Positions 8,190 through 16,498 are shown, counted from the first letter of the stretch. The stretch: DNA of 36,839 nt from Nocardioides stalactiti (GCF_014180715.1 NZ_JACEFC010000028.1:1-36839); one strand, 5' to 3'. Notes: generated by a model not told the origin, from the letters alone. Made by a program: numbers and translations.

Positions 8190-9633
8190 GAGGGGCTCCC
8201 GGTCCGCGGGCCGAGTGCCCGCTCCCGAGACGTCCGGCCTCCTCGACCGGCACCTCTCGTTCATCGAGGCGCTGCGCGGGGCCGGGCTGTCGGTGTCGCT
8301 CGCCGAGGACCTCGACTCGGTCGCGGCGCTGGGTGCCGTGGGCTGGAGCGACCGCGGCCACGTCCGTGACGTGCTCGCCGCGACGCTGCTGAAGCGGCAG
8401 GCGCAGCGCACGACGTTCGACGCCCTCTTCGACGTCTACTTCCCGGCGCTCGTCGGCGACGGCGTCGCCGGCCGTACGACGGACGAGGCGGCGAGTGCCG
8501 ATGAGTCCGGCGTCCGCGACAACGCCGCCGCCCTGCAGGCCTTCCGCGACGAGCTCGCGCAGGCGCTGGAGGGCGGGGACGACCAGCAGCTGCGGCGCCT
8601 GGCGGCCCAGATGGTCGGCACCTTCGGCGCGATGCCGGGCCGGGGGCCGGGGATGTCGTCGTGGTCGGCCTACACGGCGCTCCAGCGGGTCGCACCGCAG
8701 GAGCTCATCGACCGGATCGTCGCCGGCCTGCTCGGCGAGAGCGGCGACGGCGACGGCGAGGTGCGTCTCGCGGACGCCCGCCGGCTCGCCAACCGCCGGG
8801 TCGGCGCGTTCACGACGATGGTCGAGGACGACGCCCGGCGCCGGATCGCCGAGGAGAAGGGGCCCGACCACGTCGCCGACGTCGCGATCCGCCCGAGCAT
8901 CGACAAGCTCGCGTTCACCGCGGCCCGACGCTCGGACCTGGAGGAGATGCGGCGCCAGATCTTCCCGCTGGCGCGACGGCTCGCCACGCGGCTGACCAAG
9001 GAGCACCACGCCCACCGGCGCGGGTCGCTCGACTTCCGCCGTACGGTGCGCGCGTCGATCGCCACCGGGGGCGTGCCGCTCACGACCCACCACCGGCCCA
9101 AGCGTCCGCACCGCACCGACCTCGTCGTGCTCTGCGACGTCAGCGGCTCGGTCGCCAACTTCGCCCAGTTCACCCTGCTCTTCGTCTTCGCGCTGCGCGA
9201 GGTCTTCCAGAGCATGCGGGCGTTCACCTTCATCGACCACGTCCACGAGGTCACCGAGCACCTCGAGCCGGGGGCGGACCCGGTCGAGGTGCTGGAGAAG
9301 CTCGCCGCGGCGACCAGCTATGCGGCGCTGTGGGGCCGCACCAACTACGGCCGGGCGTTCACGAAGTTCGAGCAGGAGCACGCCGACGCCCTCGGGCCGA
9401 AGACGACCCTGCTCATCCTCGGTGACGCGCGCAGCAACTACAGCGACCTCGAGGACGCGACGCTGCGGCGGCTCGCCGGCTCGGTGAAGCGCTCCTACTG
9501 GCTCAACCCCGAGCCGGTGAGCAGCTGGGGTGCGGGCGACTCGGCGGCGAAGACCTACCGCGAGATCGTCTCGATGATCGAGTGCCGCAACCTCACCCAG
9601 CTCGAGGAGTTCATCCACGAGCTCGCGCACTAG
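8182..9633 (+). CDS. VWA-domain protein, CoxE-like partner of MoxR
   Basis: This 483-residue protein has a C-terminal von Willebrand A domain with a MIDAS motif D-V-S-G-S starting at Asp319. The conserved Thr of the metal site is probably in the segment GRTNYGRAF. The N-terminal 300 residues are helical and charged. It matches the CoxE-like proteins that pair with MoxR ATPases, for example in carbon monoxide dehydrogenase maturation, but no such target enzyme is encoded in the window. The GTG at 8182 overlaps the MoxR stop. The TAG stop (9631-9633) overlaps the stop of the convergent aminotransferase gene within the bases CTAG. Confidence 0.85.
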   Translation: MARRGSRSAGRVPAPETSGLLDRHLSFIEALRGAGLSVSLAEDLDSVAALGAVGWSDRGHVRDVLAATLLKRQAQRTTFDALFDVYFPALVGDGVAGRTTDEAASADESGVRDNAAALQAFRDELAQALEGGDDQQLRRLAAQMVGTFGAMPGRGPGMSSWSAYTALQRVAPQELIDRIVAGLLGESGDGDGEVRLADARRLANRRVGAFTTMVEDDARRRIAEEKGPDHVADVAIRPSIDKLAFTAARRSDLEEMRRQIFPLARRLATRLTKEHHAHRRGSLDFRRTVRASIATGGVPLTTHHRPKRPHRTDLVVLCDVSGSVANFAQFTLLFVFALREVFQSMRAFTFIDHVHEVTEHLEPGADPVEVLEKLAAATSYAALWGRTNYGRAFTKFEQEHADALGPKTTLLILGDARSNYSDLEDATLRRLAGSVKRSYWLNPEPVSSWGAGDSAAKTYREIVSMIECRNLTQLEEFIHELAH

Positions 9634-10805
9634 CGCAGCAGGTTGCCGTCGAGGCGGTCCAGCGCCTCCTCGATCGTGGCGGCCGTGCCGGCGAAGCTGA
9701 ACCGGACGAATCGACCGCCGTCGACGGTGTCGAAGTCGACGCCCGTGGCCATCGCGACCCCGGTGCGGGCCAGCACGTCGCGGGCGAACGCCATCGAGTC
9801 GCCGGTGAGGTGCCCGACGTCGGCGTAGACGTAGAAGGCGCCGTCGGCCGGGGCCAGCCGGTCGATCCCGAGCCGCTGCAGCCCGTCGATGAGAAGCGCC
9901 CGGTTGCCGGCGTAGCGCCGGACGTGACCGTCGAGCTCGTCGTACGACGCCCGGTCGAACGCGGCGATCGCCGCGCGCTGCGCGAGCACCGGCGGGCAGA
10001 TGCTGAAGTTGCCGGTGAGGACGTCGACCGGGCGCAGCAACCGCTCCGGGGCGAGCATCCATCCCAACCGCCAGCCGGTCATCGAGAAGTACTTCGAGAA
10101 CGACCCGAAGACGACCGCCTCGCGGCTGGTCTCCCACGCGCTGTGCGACCCGCCGTCGCCGTAGGTGATGCCGTGGTAGATCTCGTCGGAGACCAGCTGG
10201 ACCCCCGCCCCCTCGCACCAGCGGGCGATCGCGGACAGCTCCTCGGGCAGCAGCATCGTGCCGGTCGGGTTGGCCGGGCTGGCGACGACGAGGCCGGAGA
10301 TCGGCTCCCGTGCGTGCAGCTCGGCGAGCTGGTCGACCGTGGGCTGGAACCGGGTCTCGGGCCCGGTGGGGATCTCCACGACCTCGCAGCCGAGGGCCGC
10401 GAGCACGTTGCGGTAGCAGGGGTAGCCCGGCCGAGCGATCGCCACCCGGGCGCCGGCGTCGAACGCAGCGAGGAAGGCCAGCAGGAAACCTCCGCTGGAC
10501 CCGGTCGTCACCACGACGTCGTCTGCGGTCACGTCGATCGCGTAGCGCCGCCGGTAGTGGTCCGCGATGGCGGCGCGGAGCTCGACGATCCCGGTGGCCG
10601 GGGTGTAGCCGAGCGGGTCGCCCGAGCCCAGGAGCCGGACCGCCTCCGCGGTGACCGGGGCGGGCGCGCCGCTGCTCGGCTGGCCGGCCAGCAGGTTGAC
10701 CAGGTCGCCGTGGGTCCGCTGCCGCTCCGCCGAGAGCGCCAGCAGGTCCATCACGTGGAACGGCGGGACGTTCGCGCGCTGGGCAGCGCCGTACCGGGGG
10801 CTCAT
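9630..10805 (-). CDS. Class I/II PLP-dependent aminotransferase
   Basis: This 391-residue protein is a fold-type I aminotransferase. The cofactor lysine is Lys238 in the motif SFSKYFSMTGWRLGW, and the ASPANPTGT segment precedes the Asp/Tyr pair in VSDEIYHG that contacts PLP. The length is normal for aspartate/aromatic aminotransferases of subgroup I-gamma. The amino-acid substrate is not predictable. No Shine-Dalgarno site precedes the ATG; a CATGAT hexamer 6 bases upstream suggests a leaderless start. The upstream gap holds two GC-rich inverted repeats that separate it from the KstD-like gene on the same strand. Confidence 0.85.
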   Translation of the reverse strand: MSPRYGAAQRANVPPFHVMDLLALSAERQRTHGDLVNLLAGQPSSGAPAPVTAEAVRLLGSGDPLGYTPATGIVELRAAIADHYRRRYAIDVTADDVVVTTGSSGGFLLAFLAAFDAGARVAIARPGYPCYRNVLAALGCEVVEIPTGPETRFQPTVDQLAELHAREPISGLVVASPANPTGTMLLPEELSAIARWCEGAGVQLVSDEIYHGITYGDGGSHSAWETSREAVVFGSFSKYFSMTGWRLGWMLAPERLLRPVDVLTGNFSICPPVLAQRAAIAAFDRASYDELDGHVRRYAGNRALLIDGLQRLGIDRLAPADGAFYVYADVGHLTGDSMAFARDVLARTGVAMATGVDFDTVDGGRFVRFSFAGTAATIEEALDRLDGNLLR

Positions 10806-10839
10806 CGGGTGATCATGGCGACTTGGACGTCAAAACTCA

Positions 10840-10871
10840 CGCTTGGACGGTGTTATTGCGTCGTCCAAGCG
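10840..10871 (-). repeat. Hairpin upstream of the aminotransferase
   Basis: CGCTTGGACG (10840-10849) and CGTCCAAGCG (10862-10871) form a perfect 10-bp stem with a 12-base AT-rich loop. It lies 34 bases upstream of the aminotransferase start and overlaps the larger palindrome at 10869-10904 by three bases. Its left-hand side is preceded by a related CTTGGACGTC copy at 10822-10831. It could be an operator, part of an attenuator, or a piece of a REP-like repeat. Confidence 0.5.
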
Positions 10872-10904
10872 ACAGTTTCACCGTCCGGACGGTGAAACTG
10901 TCGC
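10869..10904 (-). terminator. Perfect 36-base palindrome across the end of the KstD-like gene
   Basis: The two 18-base halves (10869-10886 and 10887-10904) are exact reverse complements with no loop; the centre is CCGTCCGGACGG. The stop codon (10878-10880) and the last codons of the KstD-like gene lie inside it, so the C-terminal residues are encoded by the palindrome. It probably terminates that transcript, although no U-tract follows. Confidence 0.5.
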
Positions 10905-12368
10905 GGCGCTGAGCGCAGCCGCGACCCCGGCCCGGCGACCGAAGAACGAGCCCTCGCCGAGCTGGGTGCCGGAGCAGTAGCCGGCGCCGTCCTGCGCGAT
11001 GTTGGAGGCGCACGCTCCGGCGGCGTACAGGCCGGGGATGACCGAGCCGTCGGCCCGCTTCGCCGCACCGTCCGCCGTGACCGCCATCCCGCCGATGGTG
11101 AAGCCCGCATAGAGCGCGACGCCGAGGGAGAGGTCGAGGACAGCCCACGGGCCGGCCGTCTGCGGCGCCAACCAGTCAGGGTGCTTGTGGAAGTCGGGGT
11201 CCTCGCCCGCGGCGGCGTGCTCGTTGTAGCGCTCGACGGTCGCGACCAGGGTGCCCGTGGGCATGCCGAGGCCGGCCTCCATCTCCTCGAGCGTCTCGTA
11301 GCCGTCCTTGAGCGGCACCAGGGGCATGTGGTCCTCGCCCAGGTGCTCGCTGTCGACGATCAGGTAGGCGACCGAGTCCTCCTGCTCCATGACGCGCTGC
11401 GACGTCCGGGCGTGGTAGCTGTCCTCCGCCACGAAGCGCACCCCGGCCTTGTTGACGATGATCCCCTTGCACCGCGACGACGGCGGATAGAACGGAGCGG
11501 TGATGAACGGCTCCTCCATGTTCTCCAGGGCCGCGCCGACCGACTGCCCGAGCCGGATGCCGAGGCCGTCGTCGTACGTCGAGCCCAGCGTGAACAGCTT
11601 GGAGCCGAGGGCGGGGGTGTAGCGCTCGACCATGTCGGCGTTCATCACGAAACCGCCGGCCGCGATGACGACGGCGGGGGCGCGGACGACGCCGGTCCGG
11701 TCGAAGGACTTCCAGGCGACGCCGGCGACGGCGCCGTCGGCCTCGACGACGAGCTGGGAGGCGCCGGTCTCGTAGCGGACCTCGACGCCGGCCTCCTCGA
11801 TCTTCTCCTTGAGCAGGTCCATCACGATCCGGGTGCCCTCGGTGTCACCGGGCACGGGGACCTTGTGGCCGCGTGGGGCGGGCGGGACGTCCTCGCGGAA
11901 CGGCCAGACCTTCTCGTTGCCGGTGAACATGAGGCCCTCGGTGCCCGGCTGGATGACCGCCTTGCCCGGGAAGTAGGACCGCTCGAACTGGAAGCCCAGC
12001 GCCTCGAGCCATTCGAAGTGCTCGACCGAGCCCTCCGCGTAGAGCCGGATCTTCTCCGGATCGGGGTCCTTGGTGCTGGCCATCAGGTACGCCGCCATCG
12101 CCTCGACGGAGTCCTCGTGGCCGGTGGCCTGCTGCACGGCCGTGCCGGCGCCCAGGTAGAAGTGGCCGCCGGACATGCTCGACGTCCCGCCGTGGACCGC
12201 GGCGCGCTCCAGCAGCAGCACGCGAGCTCCGGCGCGCGCGGCCTCGAGGGCGGCGCAGCCGCCGGCGATGCCGAAGCCGACGACGACGACGTCGAAGGTC
12301 TCGGCGTCCGCGGGGACGTCGGCGGCGGGGACGGTGGCGGGGATCGCCAGGCCTGCGGGCTCGGTCAT
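10878..12368 (-). CDS. KstD-like FAD-binding dehydrogenase
   Basis: This 496-residue flavoprotein of the fumarate reductase/3-ketosteroid delta1-dehydrogenase superfamily has an N-terminal FAD motif VVVVGFGIAGGCAA (about 27-40), a GGTSSMSGG segment typical of this superfamily and a C-terminal GLYAAGACASN FAD-contact region. It should carry out a flavin-dependent dehydrogenation; a steroid ring or related ketone is suggested by homology and by the KstR-type operator 10 bases upstream. Family members are usually 490-570 residues, so it is full length. The start ATG at 12368 is preceded by a TACATT -10 hexamer 6 bases upstream. The last residues (TVSPSGR) are encoded in a palindrome. Exact substrate uncertain. 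Confidence 0.8.
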   Translation of the reverse strand: MTEPAGLAIPATVPAADVPADAETFDVVVVGFGIAGGCAALEAARAGARVLLLERAAVHGGTSSMSGGHFYLGAGTAVQQATGHEDSVEAMAAYLMASTKDPDPEKIRLYAEGSVEHFEWLEALGFQFERSYFPGKAVIQPGTEGLMFTGNEKVWPFREDVPPAPRGHKVPVPGDTEGTRIVMDLLKEKIEEAGVEVRYETGASQLVVEADGAVAGVAWKSFDRTGVVRAPAVVIAAGGFVMNADMVERYTPALGSKLFTLGSTYDDGLGIRLGQSVGAALENMEEPFITAPFYPPSSRCKGIIVNKAGVRFVAEDSYHARTSQRVMEQEDSVAYLIVDSEHLGEDHMPLVPLKDGYETLEEMEAGLGMPTGTLVATVERYNEHAAAGEDPDFHKHPDWLAPQTAGPWAVLDLSLGVALYAGFTIGGMAVTADGAAKRADGSVIPGLYAAGACASNIAQDGAGYCSGTQLGEGSFFGRRAGVAAALSAATVSPSGR

Positions 12369-12374
12369 GGGACA

Positions 12375-12392
12375 AATGTAGAACACGTTCCA
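12375..12392 (-). promoter_or_regulatory. KstR-type operator overlapping a leaderless promoter
   Basis: Bases 12379-12392 read TAGAACACGTTCCA on the plus strand, an exact match to TNNAACNNGTTNNA, the motif bound by the TetR-family cholesterol-catabolism repressor KstR in mycobacteria and rhodococci. On the minus strand the site overlaps the -10 hexamer TACATT (12375-12380), which is 6 bases before the ATG. Binding here would block transcription. No kstR gene is in the window. Confidence 0.7.
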
Positions 12393-12480
12393 GTTTGGGG
12401 CGAGAGCGCGACGGCCCCCGGACCGATAGACTGCGCTTCCGCGCCCCGACGTCGACGTGACGCAGACCTGCTGAGGTGAC

Positions 12481-14001
12481 ATGACCTTCGACGCCCACCA
12501 GCTCGACACCTTCTTGCTGGTCGGGTCCGCCGTCACCCTGTTCGCGGTGCTCGCGGTGCGGATCTCCTCCCGGGCCGGGCTGCCCAGCCTCCTCGTCTAC
12601 CTGCTCATGGGCGTGGTCCTCGGGGAGTCGGTGATCGGCATCGGCTTCGAGGACGCCGAGCTCGCGCACGCGATCGGCTTCGGCGCGCTGGCCGTGATCC
12701 TGGCCGAAGGTGGCCTGACCACCAGCTGGCGCGAGACCAAGGGATCGGTCCGGCTCGGCCTCGCGCTGGCCACCATCGGCGTCACCGTCTCGGTCGGCGT
12801 GGTGGCGCTCGGTGCCCACTACCTGCTCGGGCTGCCGTGGGAGCTCGCCGTGCTGCTCGGCGCGATCACGTCGCCGACCGACGCGGCCGCGGTGTTCTCG
12901 GTGATCCGGGTGGTCCCGCTGCCGCGCCGGATCACCGGCGCGCTCGAGGCCGAGTCCGGCTTCAACGACGCGCCGACCGTCGTCCTGGTCACCCTCATCT
13001 CCAGCGGCGCCGCCGCCGAGCACGGGCCGTTCGTGCTGGCCGCGATCATCGTGTTCGAGCTCGTGGCCGGTGTCGGGATCGGGCTCGGCGCGGGGATCGG
13101 CGGCGCCTGGCTGATGCGCCGCGCCGCGCTGCCCGCGTCCGGCCTCTACCCGATCGCGGTGCTCTGTCTCGCCCTCTTCGCGTACGGCGCCGCGGCCTAC
13201 GTCCACGCCAGCGGCTTCGCTGCCGTCTACGTCGCCGCGCTCGTCCTCGGCAACGCCGACCTGCCCCACCGGGCCACGACCCGCTCCTTCTCGGAGGGGC
13301 TCGCCTGGCTGGCGCAGATCGGGCTCTTCGTCATGCTCGGGCTGCTGCTCTCGCCCTCGCGGATCACCGCCGAGACGGTGCTGATGGCGTTGGGCGCCGG
13401 GTTCCTCCTCACCGCTGTCGCTCGGCCGCTGTCGGTGGTGCTCAGCACGATCGCGCAACGGATGTCGCTCCGGGAGATGGTCTTCATCTCCTGGGCCGGC
13501 CTGCGCGGCGCCGTACCGATCGTGCTCGCGACCATCCCGCTCGCCGAGGACGTCGGCGACGCCGACCTGCTCTTCGACCTCGTCTTCGTGCTCGTCGTCA
13601 TCGACACCCTGCTCACCGCCCCGACCCTGCCCTGGGTCGCGAAGGTGCTCCGGGTCGCCCGCCGTTCCGAGCCGCGCGACATCGAGCTCGAGGCCGCGCC
13701 GCTCGACCGCGTGGCCGCCGACCTGCTCCAGGTCGCGATCAGCCCGCGCTCACGGCTCCACGGCGTCGAGATCGGAGAGCTGCGGCTGCCACCGGGGGCG
13801 TCGGTCGCGCTCATCGTGCGCGAGGGGCAGACGCTGGTCCCGGAGAAGCGGACCGTGCTGCGCCACGGCGACGACCTGCTCGTCGTCACGCCACGCAAGC
13901 TCCGCGAGGCGACCGAGCAGCGGCTGCGGCAGGTCAGCCTCGGTGGCCGGCTCGCCCAGTGGCTGGGTGCCGACGGCATCGAGACCGAACGCGGTCGGTG
14001 A
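12481..14001 (+). CDS. K+/H+ antiporter (NhaP2/CvrA type) with RCK_C domain
   Basis: This 506-residue protein has about twelve hydrophobic helices over residues 10-390 and conserved CPA-family motifs: SPTDAAAVFSV (unwound ion-binding helix), ESGFNDAPTV and WAGLRGAVPIVLA. A soluble C-terminal part (about 410-485) looks like a TrkA-C/RCK_C domain, which senses nucleotides or ions. It should exchange monovalent cations for protons across the cytoplasmic membrane. The ATG at 12481 follows GAGGTGAC; a TAGACT hexamer (12427-12432) is a possible -10. The gene is divergent from the KstD-like gene and ends 3 bases from the convergent LytR_C gene. Confidence 0.88.
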   Translation: MTFDAHQLDTFLLVGSAVTLFAVLAVRISSRAGLPSLLVYLLMGVVLGESVIGIGFEDAELAHAIGFGALAVILAEGGLTTSWRETKGSVRLGLALATIGVTVSVGVVALGAHYLLGLPWELAVLLGAITSPTDAAAVFSVIRVVPLPRRITGALEAESGFNDAPTVVLVTLISSGAAAEHGPFVLAAIIVFELVAGVGIGLGAGIGGAWLMRRAALPASGLYPIAVLCLALFAYGAAAYVHASGFAAVYVAALVLGNADLPHRATTRSFSEGLAWLAQIGLFVMLGLLLSPSRITAETVLMALGAGFLLTAVARPLSVVLSTIAQRMSLREMVFISWAGLRGAVPIVLATIPLAEDVGDADLLFDLVFVLVVIDTLLTAPTLPWVAKVLRVARRSEPRDIELEAAPLDRVAADLLQVAISPRSRLHGVEIGELRLPPGASVALIVREGQTLVPEKRTVLRHGDDLLVVTPRKLREATEQRLRQVSLGGRLAQWLGADGIETERGR

Positions 14002-14004
14002 GGC

Positions 14005-14532
14005 TCAGGGCGTCGGCGCGACCAGCTCGGGCGGGCTGCACACGGTGCCGTCGCTGTCGGCCTTGATGTTCTTGCGGCCCTTCTGGAGCCCGGGAAAGCC
14101 CTCGCCGACGACGACGGTGATCCCCGGCTCGGACGTCGCCTGCTGGACGATCTCGGTGTCGTCGCCGAGATAGGTCTGGAGCAACTCGGCGGCGGGACCG
14201 GTCGGGTCGGTGGTCCAGATGACCGCTCCGCTGGACCCGGTGGCGGCGGCGGTGTTGCCCCGGGAGCCCTCGCCGAAGCCCTTGCGGACCAGTGCGTCCA
14301 TCGTCTCGCCCGCCAGTCCCTCGGTGCTGCTCGCGTTGAGGACGTTGACGTGGACCTGCGGCGGGCTCACCTTCTCGCCGGCCGCGACGGTGGTGTCGAG
14401 GCAGGCGGCCTGCTCCTCCTTCTCGGGGAACGGTTCCGTGACCGAGGACCACGCCCAGGCGACGCCGATGATGAAGACCACGGCGAGCACGGCCAGGGTC
14501 CCCGCCGAAGTGGCGCGCGCCTTCGTATCCAC
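14005..14532 (-). CDS. LytR_C-domain membrane protein
   Basis: This 175-residue protein has one N-terminal membrane helix (about residues 10-30) and an outer domain with the motif VNVLNASSTEGLA, the hallmark of the LytR C-terminal domain. The domain occurs in cell-envelope proteins such as mycobacterial Cei and in LytR-CpsA-Psr ligases; stand-alone versions have no known catalysis. Two Cys (about residues 44 and 165) could pair outside the cell. The GTG at 14532 is preceded by TAGGCT and 6 bases, a leaderless start, and that -10 lies inside the hairpin at 14538-14574. It follows a VapB-like gene on the same strand. Confidence 0.8.
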   Translation of the reverse strand: MDTKARATSAGTLAVLAVVFIIGVAWAWSSVTEPFPEKEEQAACLDTTVAAGEKVSPPQVHVNVLNASSTEGLAGETMDALVRKGFGEGSRGNTAAATGSSGAVIWTTDPTGPAAELLQTYLGDDTEIVQQATSEPGITVVVGEGFPGLQKGRKNIKADSDGTVCSPPELVAPTP

Positions 14533-14537
14533 GCGGT

Positions 14538-14574
14538 CAGCCTAGATCCACCGGCCCCCGGTGGATCTAGGCTG
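14538..14574 (-). terminator. Perfect 17-bp hairpin between VapB-like and LytR_C genes
   Basis: CAGCCTAGATCCACCGG (14538-14554), a CCC loop and its exact reverse complement (14558-14574) make a 37-base hairpin. It contains the TAG stop of the upstream VapB-like gene (14567-14569). It also contains the -10 hexamer TAGGCT (14539-14544 on the minus strand) of the LytR_C gene. One element may thus end one transcript and start the next. Confidence 0.65.
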
Positions 14575-14869
14575 GGTCTTCCATCCGGATGACGCGGGCA
14601 TGCAGGATGCTCCGCTGCTGGAGCGCGGCGCGCAGGGCGCGGTGCAGCCCGTCCTCGAGGTAGAGCTCGCCGCGCCACAGCACGACGTGGGCGAAGAGGT
14701 CGCCGAAGAAGGTGCCGTCCTCGTCGAGCAGGGTCGCCAGGTGGAGGGTGTCCTTCGTGGTGACCAGCTCGTCGAGCCGCACCTGGCGCGGCGGCACCGC
14801 AGCCCACTCCCGAGACCCGAGGCCGTGGTCGGGGTAGGGCCGGTCGGTGCCGACGCGCTTGAAGATCAC
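14567..14869 (-). CDS. Small conserved VapB-like protein
   Basis: This 100-residue protein begins VIFKRVGTDRPYPDHG and contains VRLDELVTTKDTLHL and VLWRGELYLEDGLHRALRA. I recognise it as a conserved actinobacterial family often labelled a VapB-family antitoxin, found next to LytR_C genes. There is no PIN-domain toxin next to it, so an antitoxin role is doubtful; it may serve a housekeeping role linked to the LytR_C partner. The GTG at 14869 follows TAGACT (14878-14883 on the plus strand) by 8 bases, suggesting a leaderless start. It is divergent from the HerA-like ATPase. Confidence 0.7.
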   Translation of the reverse strand: MIFKRVGTDRPYPDHGLGSREWAAVPPRQVRLDELVTTKDTLHLATLLDEDGTFFGDLFAHVVLWRGELYLEDGLHRALRAALQQRSILHARVIRMEDPA

Positions 14870-14919
14870 GAGGGGTGAGTCTAGATCGATGGGGGATGTC
14901 GGCCTGAGGGTCTTGCTTC

Positions 14920-14925
14920 TACAGT
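14920..14925 (+). promoter_or_regulatory. -10 hexamer of a leaderless promoter
   Basis: TACAGT stands 7 bases before the ATG of the HerA-like ATPase gene and there is no Shine-Dalgarno site between them. Confidence 0.5.
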
Positions 14926-14932
14926 TCCCGGC

Positions 14933-16498
14933 ATGACGGAGCAGCCCTCGATCGAGGCGACGGTCGCACCCGGTTATGCGTTCGAGGGCCCGGCCCTCGA
15001 GCTCGGCGGGCTGATGGCGGACGCGCAGACCCTCACCGGCACCCCCATCCGGATCCCGCTGGCGATGGTCAACCGGCACGGTCTCATCGCCGGTGCCACG
15101 GGCACCGGCAAGACCAAGACCCTCCAGCTCCTGGCCGAGCAGCTCAGCGCCGCGGGGGTGGCCGTCTTCGCCGCGGACATCAAGGGCGACCTGTCCGGGC
15201 TGGCGACGCCCGGCGAGGGTGGGGACAAGATCACTGCCCGCGCCGCCTCGGTCGGCCAGACCTGGACCGCGACCGGCTTCCCGGTGGAGTACTACGCGAT
15301 CGGTGGGCTCGGCACCGGCATCCCGATCCGGGTGACGATCTCCTCGTTCGGCCCGGTCCTCCTCAGCCGCGTGCTCGGGCTCAACGACACCCAGGAGTCC
15401 AGCCTGGGGCTGGTGTTCCACTACGCCGACCAGCAGGGCCTCCCGCTGCTCGACCTCACCGACCTCCGCGCGGTCGTCCAGCACCTGACCAGCGCGGAGG
15501 GCAAGCCAGAGCTCAAGGCGCTCGGCGGCCTGTCGTCCGCCACTGCCGGTGTGATCCTCCGCGAGCTGATCGCGTTCTCCGACCAGGGCGCCGACGCATT
15601 CTTCGGTGAGCCGGAGTTCGCCTCGAGCGACCTGATCCAGACCGCCGCCGACGGCCGCGGCCTGATCTCGCTGCTCGAGCTGCCGAACCTCGTCGACCGG
15701 CCGGCGGTCTTCTCCACCTTCCTCATGTGGCTGCTCGCGGACCTGTTCCACGACCTGCCCGAGGTCGGCGACGTCGACAAGCCCAAGCTGGTCTTCTTCT
15801 TCGACGAGGCGCACCTGCTGTTCGCCGACGCGTCCAAGGACTTCCTCGCCCAGATCGCGCAGACGGTCCGGCTGATCCGGTCCAAGGGCGTCGGCGTCTT
15901 CTTCGTCACCCAGAGCCCGACCGACGTGCCGGACGACGTGCTGGCCCAGCTCGGCTCGCGGGTCCAGCACCAGCTGCGGGCCCACACGCCCAACGACGCC
16001 AAGGCGCTCAAGGCGACCGTCAACACCTATCCCCACAGCGCGTACGCCGACCTCGGCGAGGTCATCACCACCCTCGGCATCGGCGAGGCGGTCGTCACGG
16101 TGATGGGGGAGCGCGGTGCCCCGACCCCGGTGGCCTGGACCCGGCTGCGCGCGCCCGAGTCGCTGATGGCGCCGAGCTCGCCCGAGTCCATGGCGGCCAC
16201 CGTCGCGGCGAGCCCGCGCGCGGCGTCGTACTCCCAGGTCGTCGACCGCGAGTCGGCCCGCGAGATCCTCGCGAAGCGGCTCGAGGAGGGCGCCCGCAAG
16301 GCCGCGGAGGAAGCCGCCGTGGAGGAGAAGGCGGAAGCGGCCGAGAGGGCGGAGAAGGAAGCCGCCAGGAAGAAGCCCGCCAAGCCGAAGTCCGGCGGGG
16401 TGGTGAGCGAGGTCGTGAAGTCGTCAGCGTTCAAGGACTTCATGCGCACCGCGACCCGGGAGGTCGTCCGCGGCATGTTCGGCGCCGCCCGCCGCTAG
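14933..16498 (+). CDS. HerA-like ATPase, DUF853 family
   Basis: This 521-residue protein is a P-loop ATPase of the HerA/FtsK superfamily. Walker A is GATGTGKT (54-61) and Walker B is DEAH (291-294). The TQSPTDVPDDVLAQLGSRVQ segment is typical of the DUF853 (YjgR) group. The C-terminal part (about 435-490) is an Ala/Glu/Lys-rich coiled-coil or extended tail, followed by a short conserved helix. HerA proteins pump or translocate DNA, but YjgR-type proteins have no assigned role. No NurA nuclease gene is adjacent. The start follows a TACAGT hexamer by 7 bases. Confidence 0.85.
   Translation: MTEQPSIEATVAPGYAFEGPALELGGLMADAQTLTGTPIRIPLAMVNRHGLIAGATGTGKTKTLQLLAEQLSAAGVAVFAADIKGDLSGLATPGEGGDKITARAASVGQTWTATGFPVEYYAIGGLGTGIPIRVTISSFGPVLLSRVLGLNDTQESSLGLVFHYADQQGLPLLDLTDLRAVVQHLTSAEGKPELKALGGLSSATAGVILRELIAFSDQGADAFFGEPEFASSDLIQTAADGRGLISLLELPNLVDRPAVFSTFLMWLLADLFHDLPEVGDVDKPKLVFFFDEAHLLFADASKDFLAQIAQTVRLIRSKGVGVFFVTQSPTDVPDDVLAQLGSRVQHQLRAHTPNDAKALKATVNTYPHSAYADLGEVITTLGIGEAVVTVMGERGAPTPVAWTRLRAPESLMAPSSPESMAATVAASPRAASYSQVVDRESAREILAKRLEEGARKAAEEAAVEEKAEAAERAEKEAARKKPAKPKSGGVVSEVVKSSAFKDFMRTATREVVRGMFGAARR

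Noticed and set aside
14567..14869. Complete toxin-antitoxin module
   Set aside because: No toxin-like frame lies beside the VapB-like gene on either strand.
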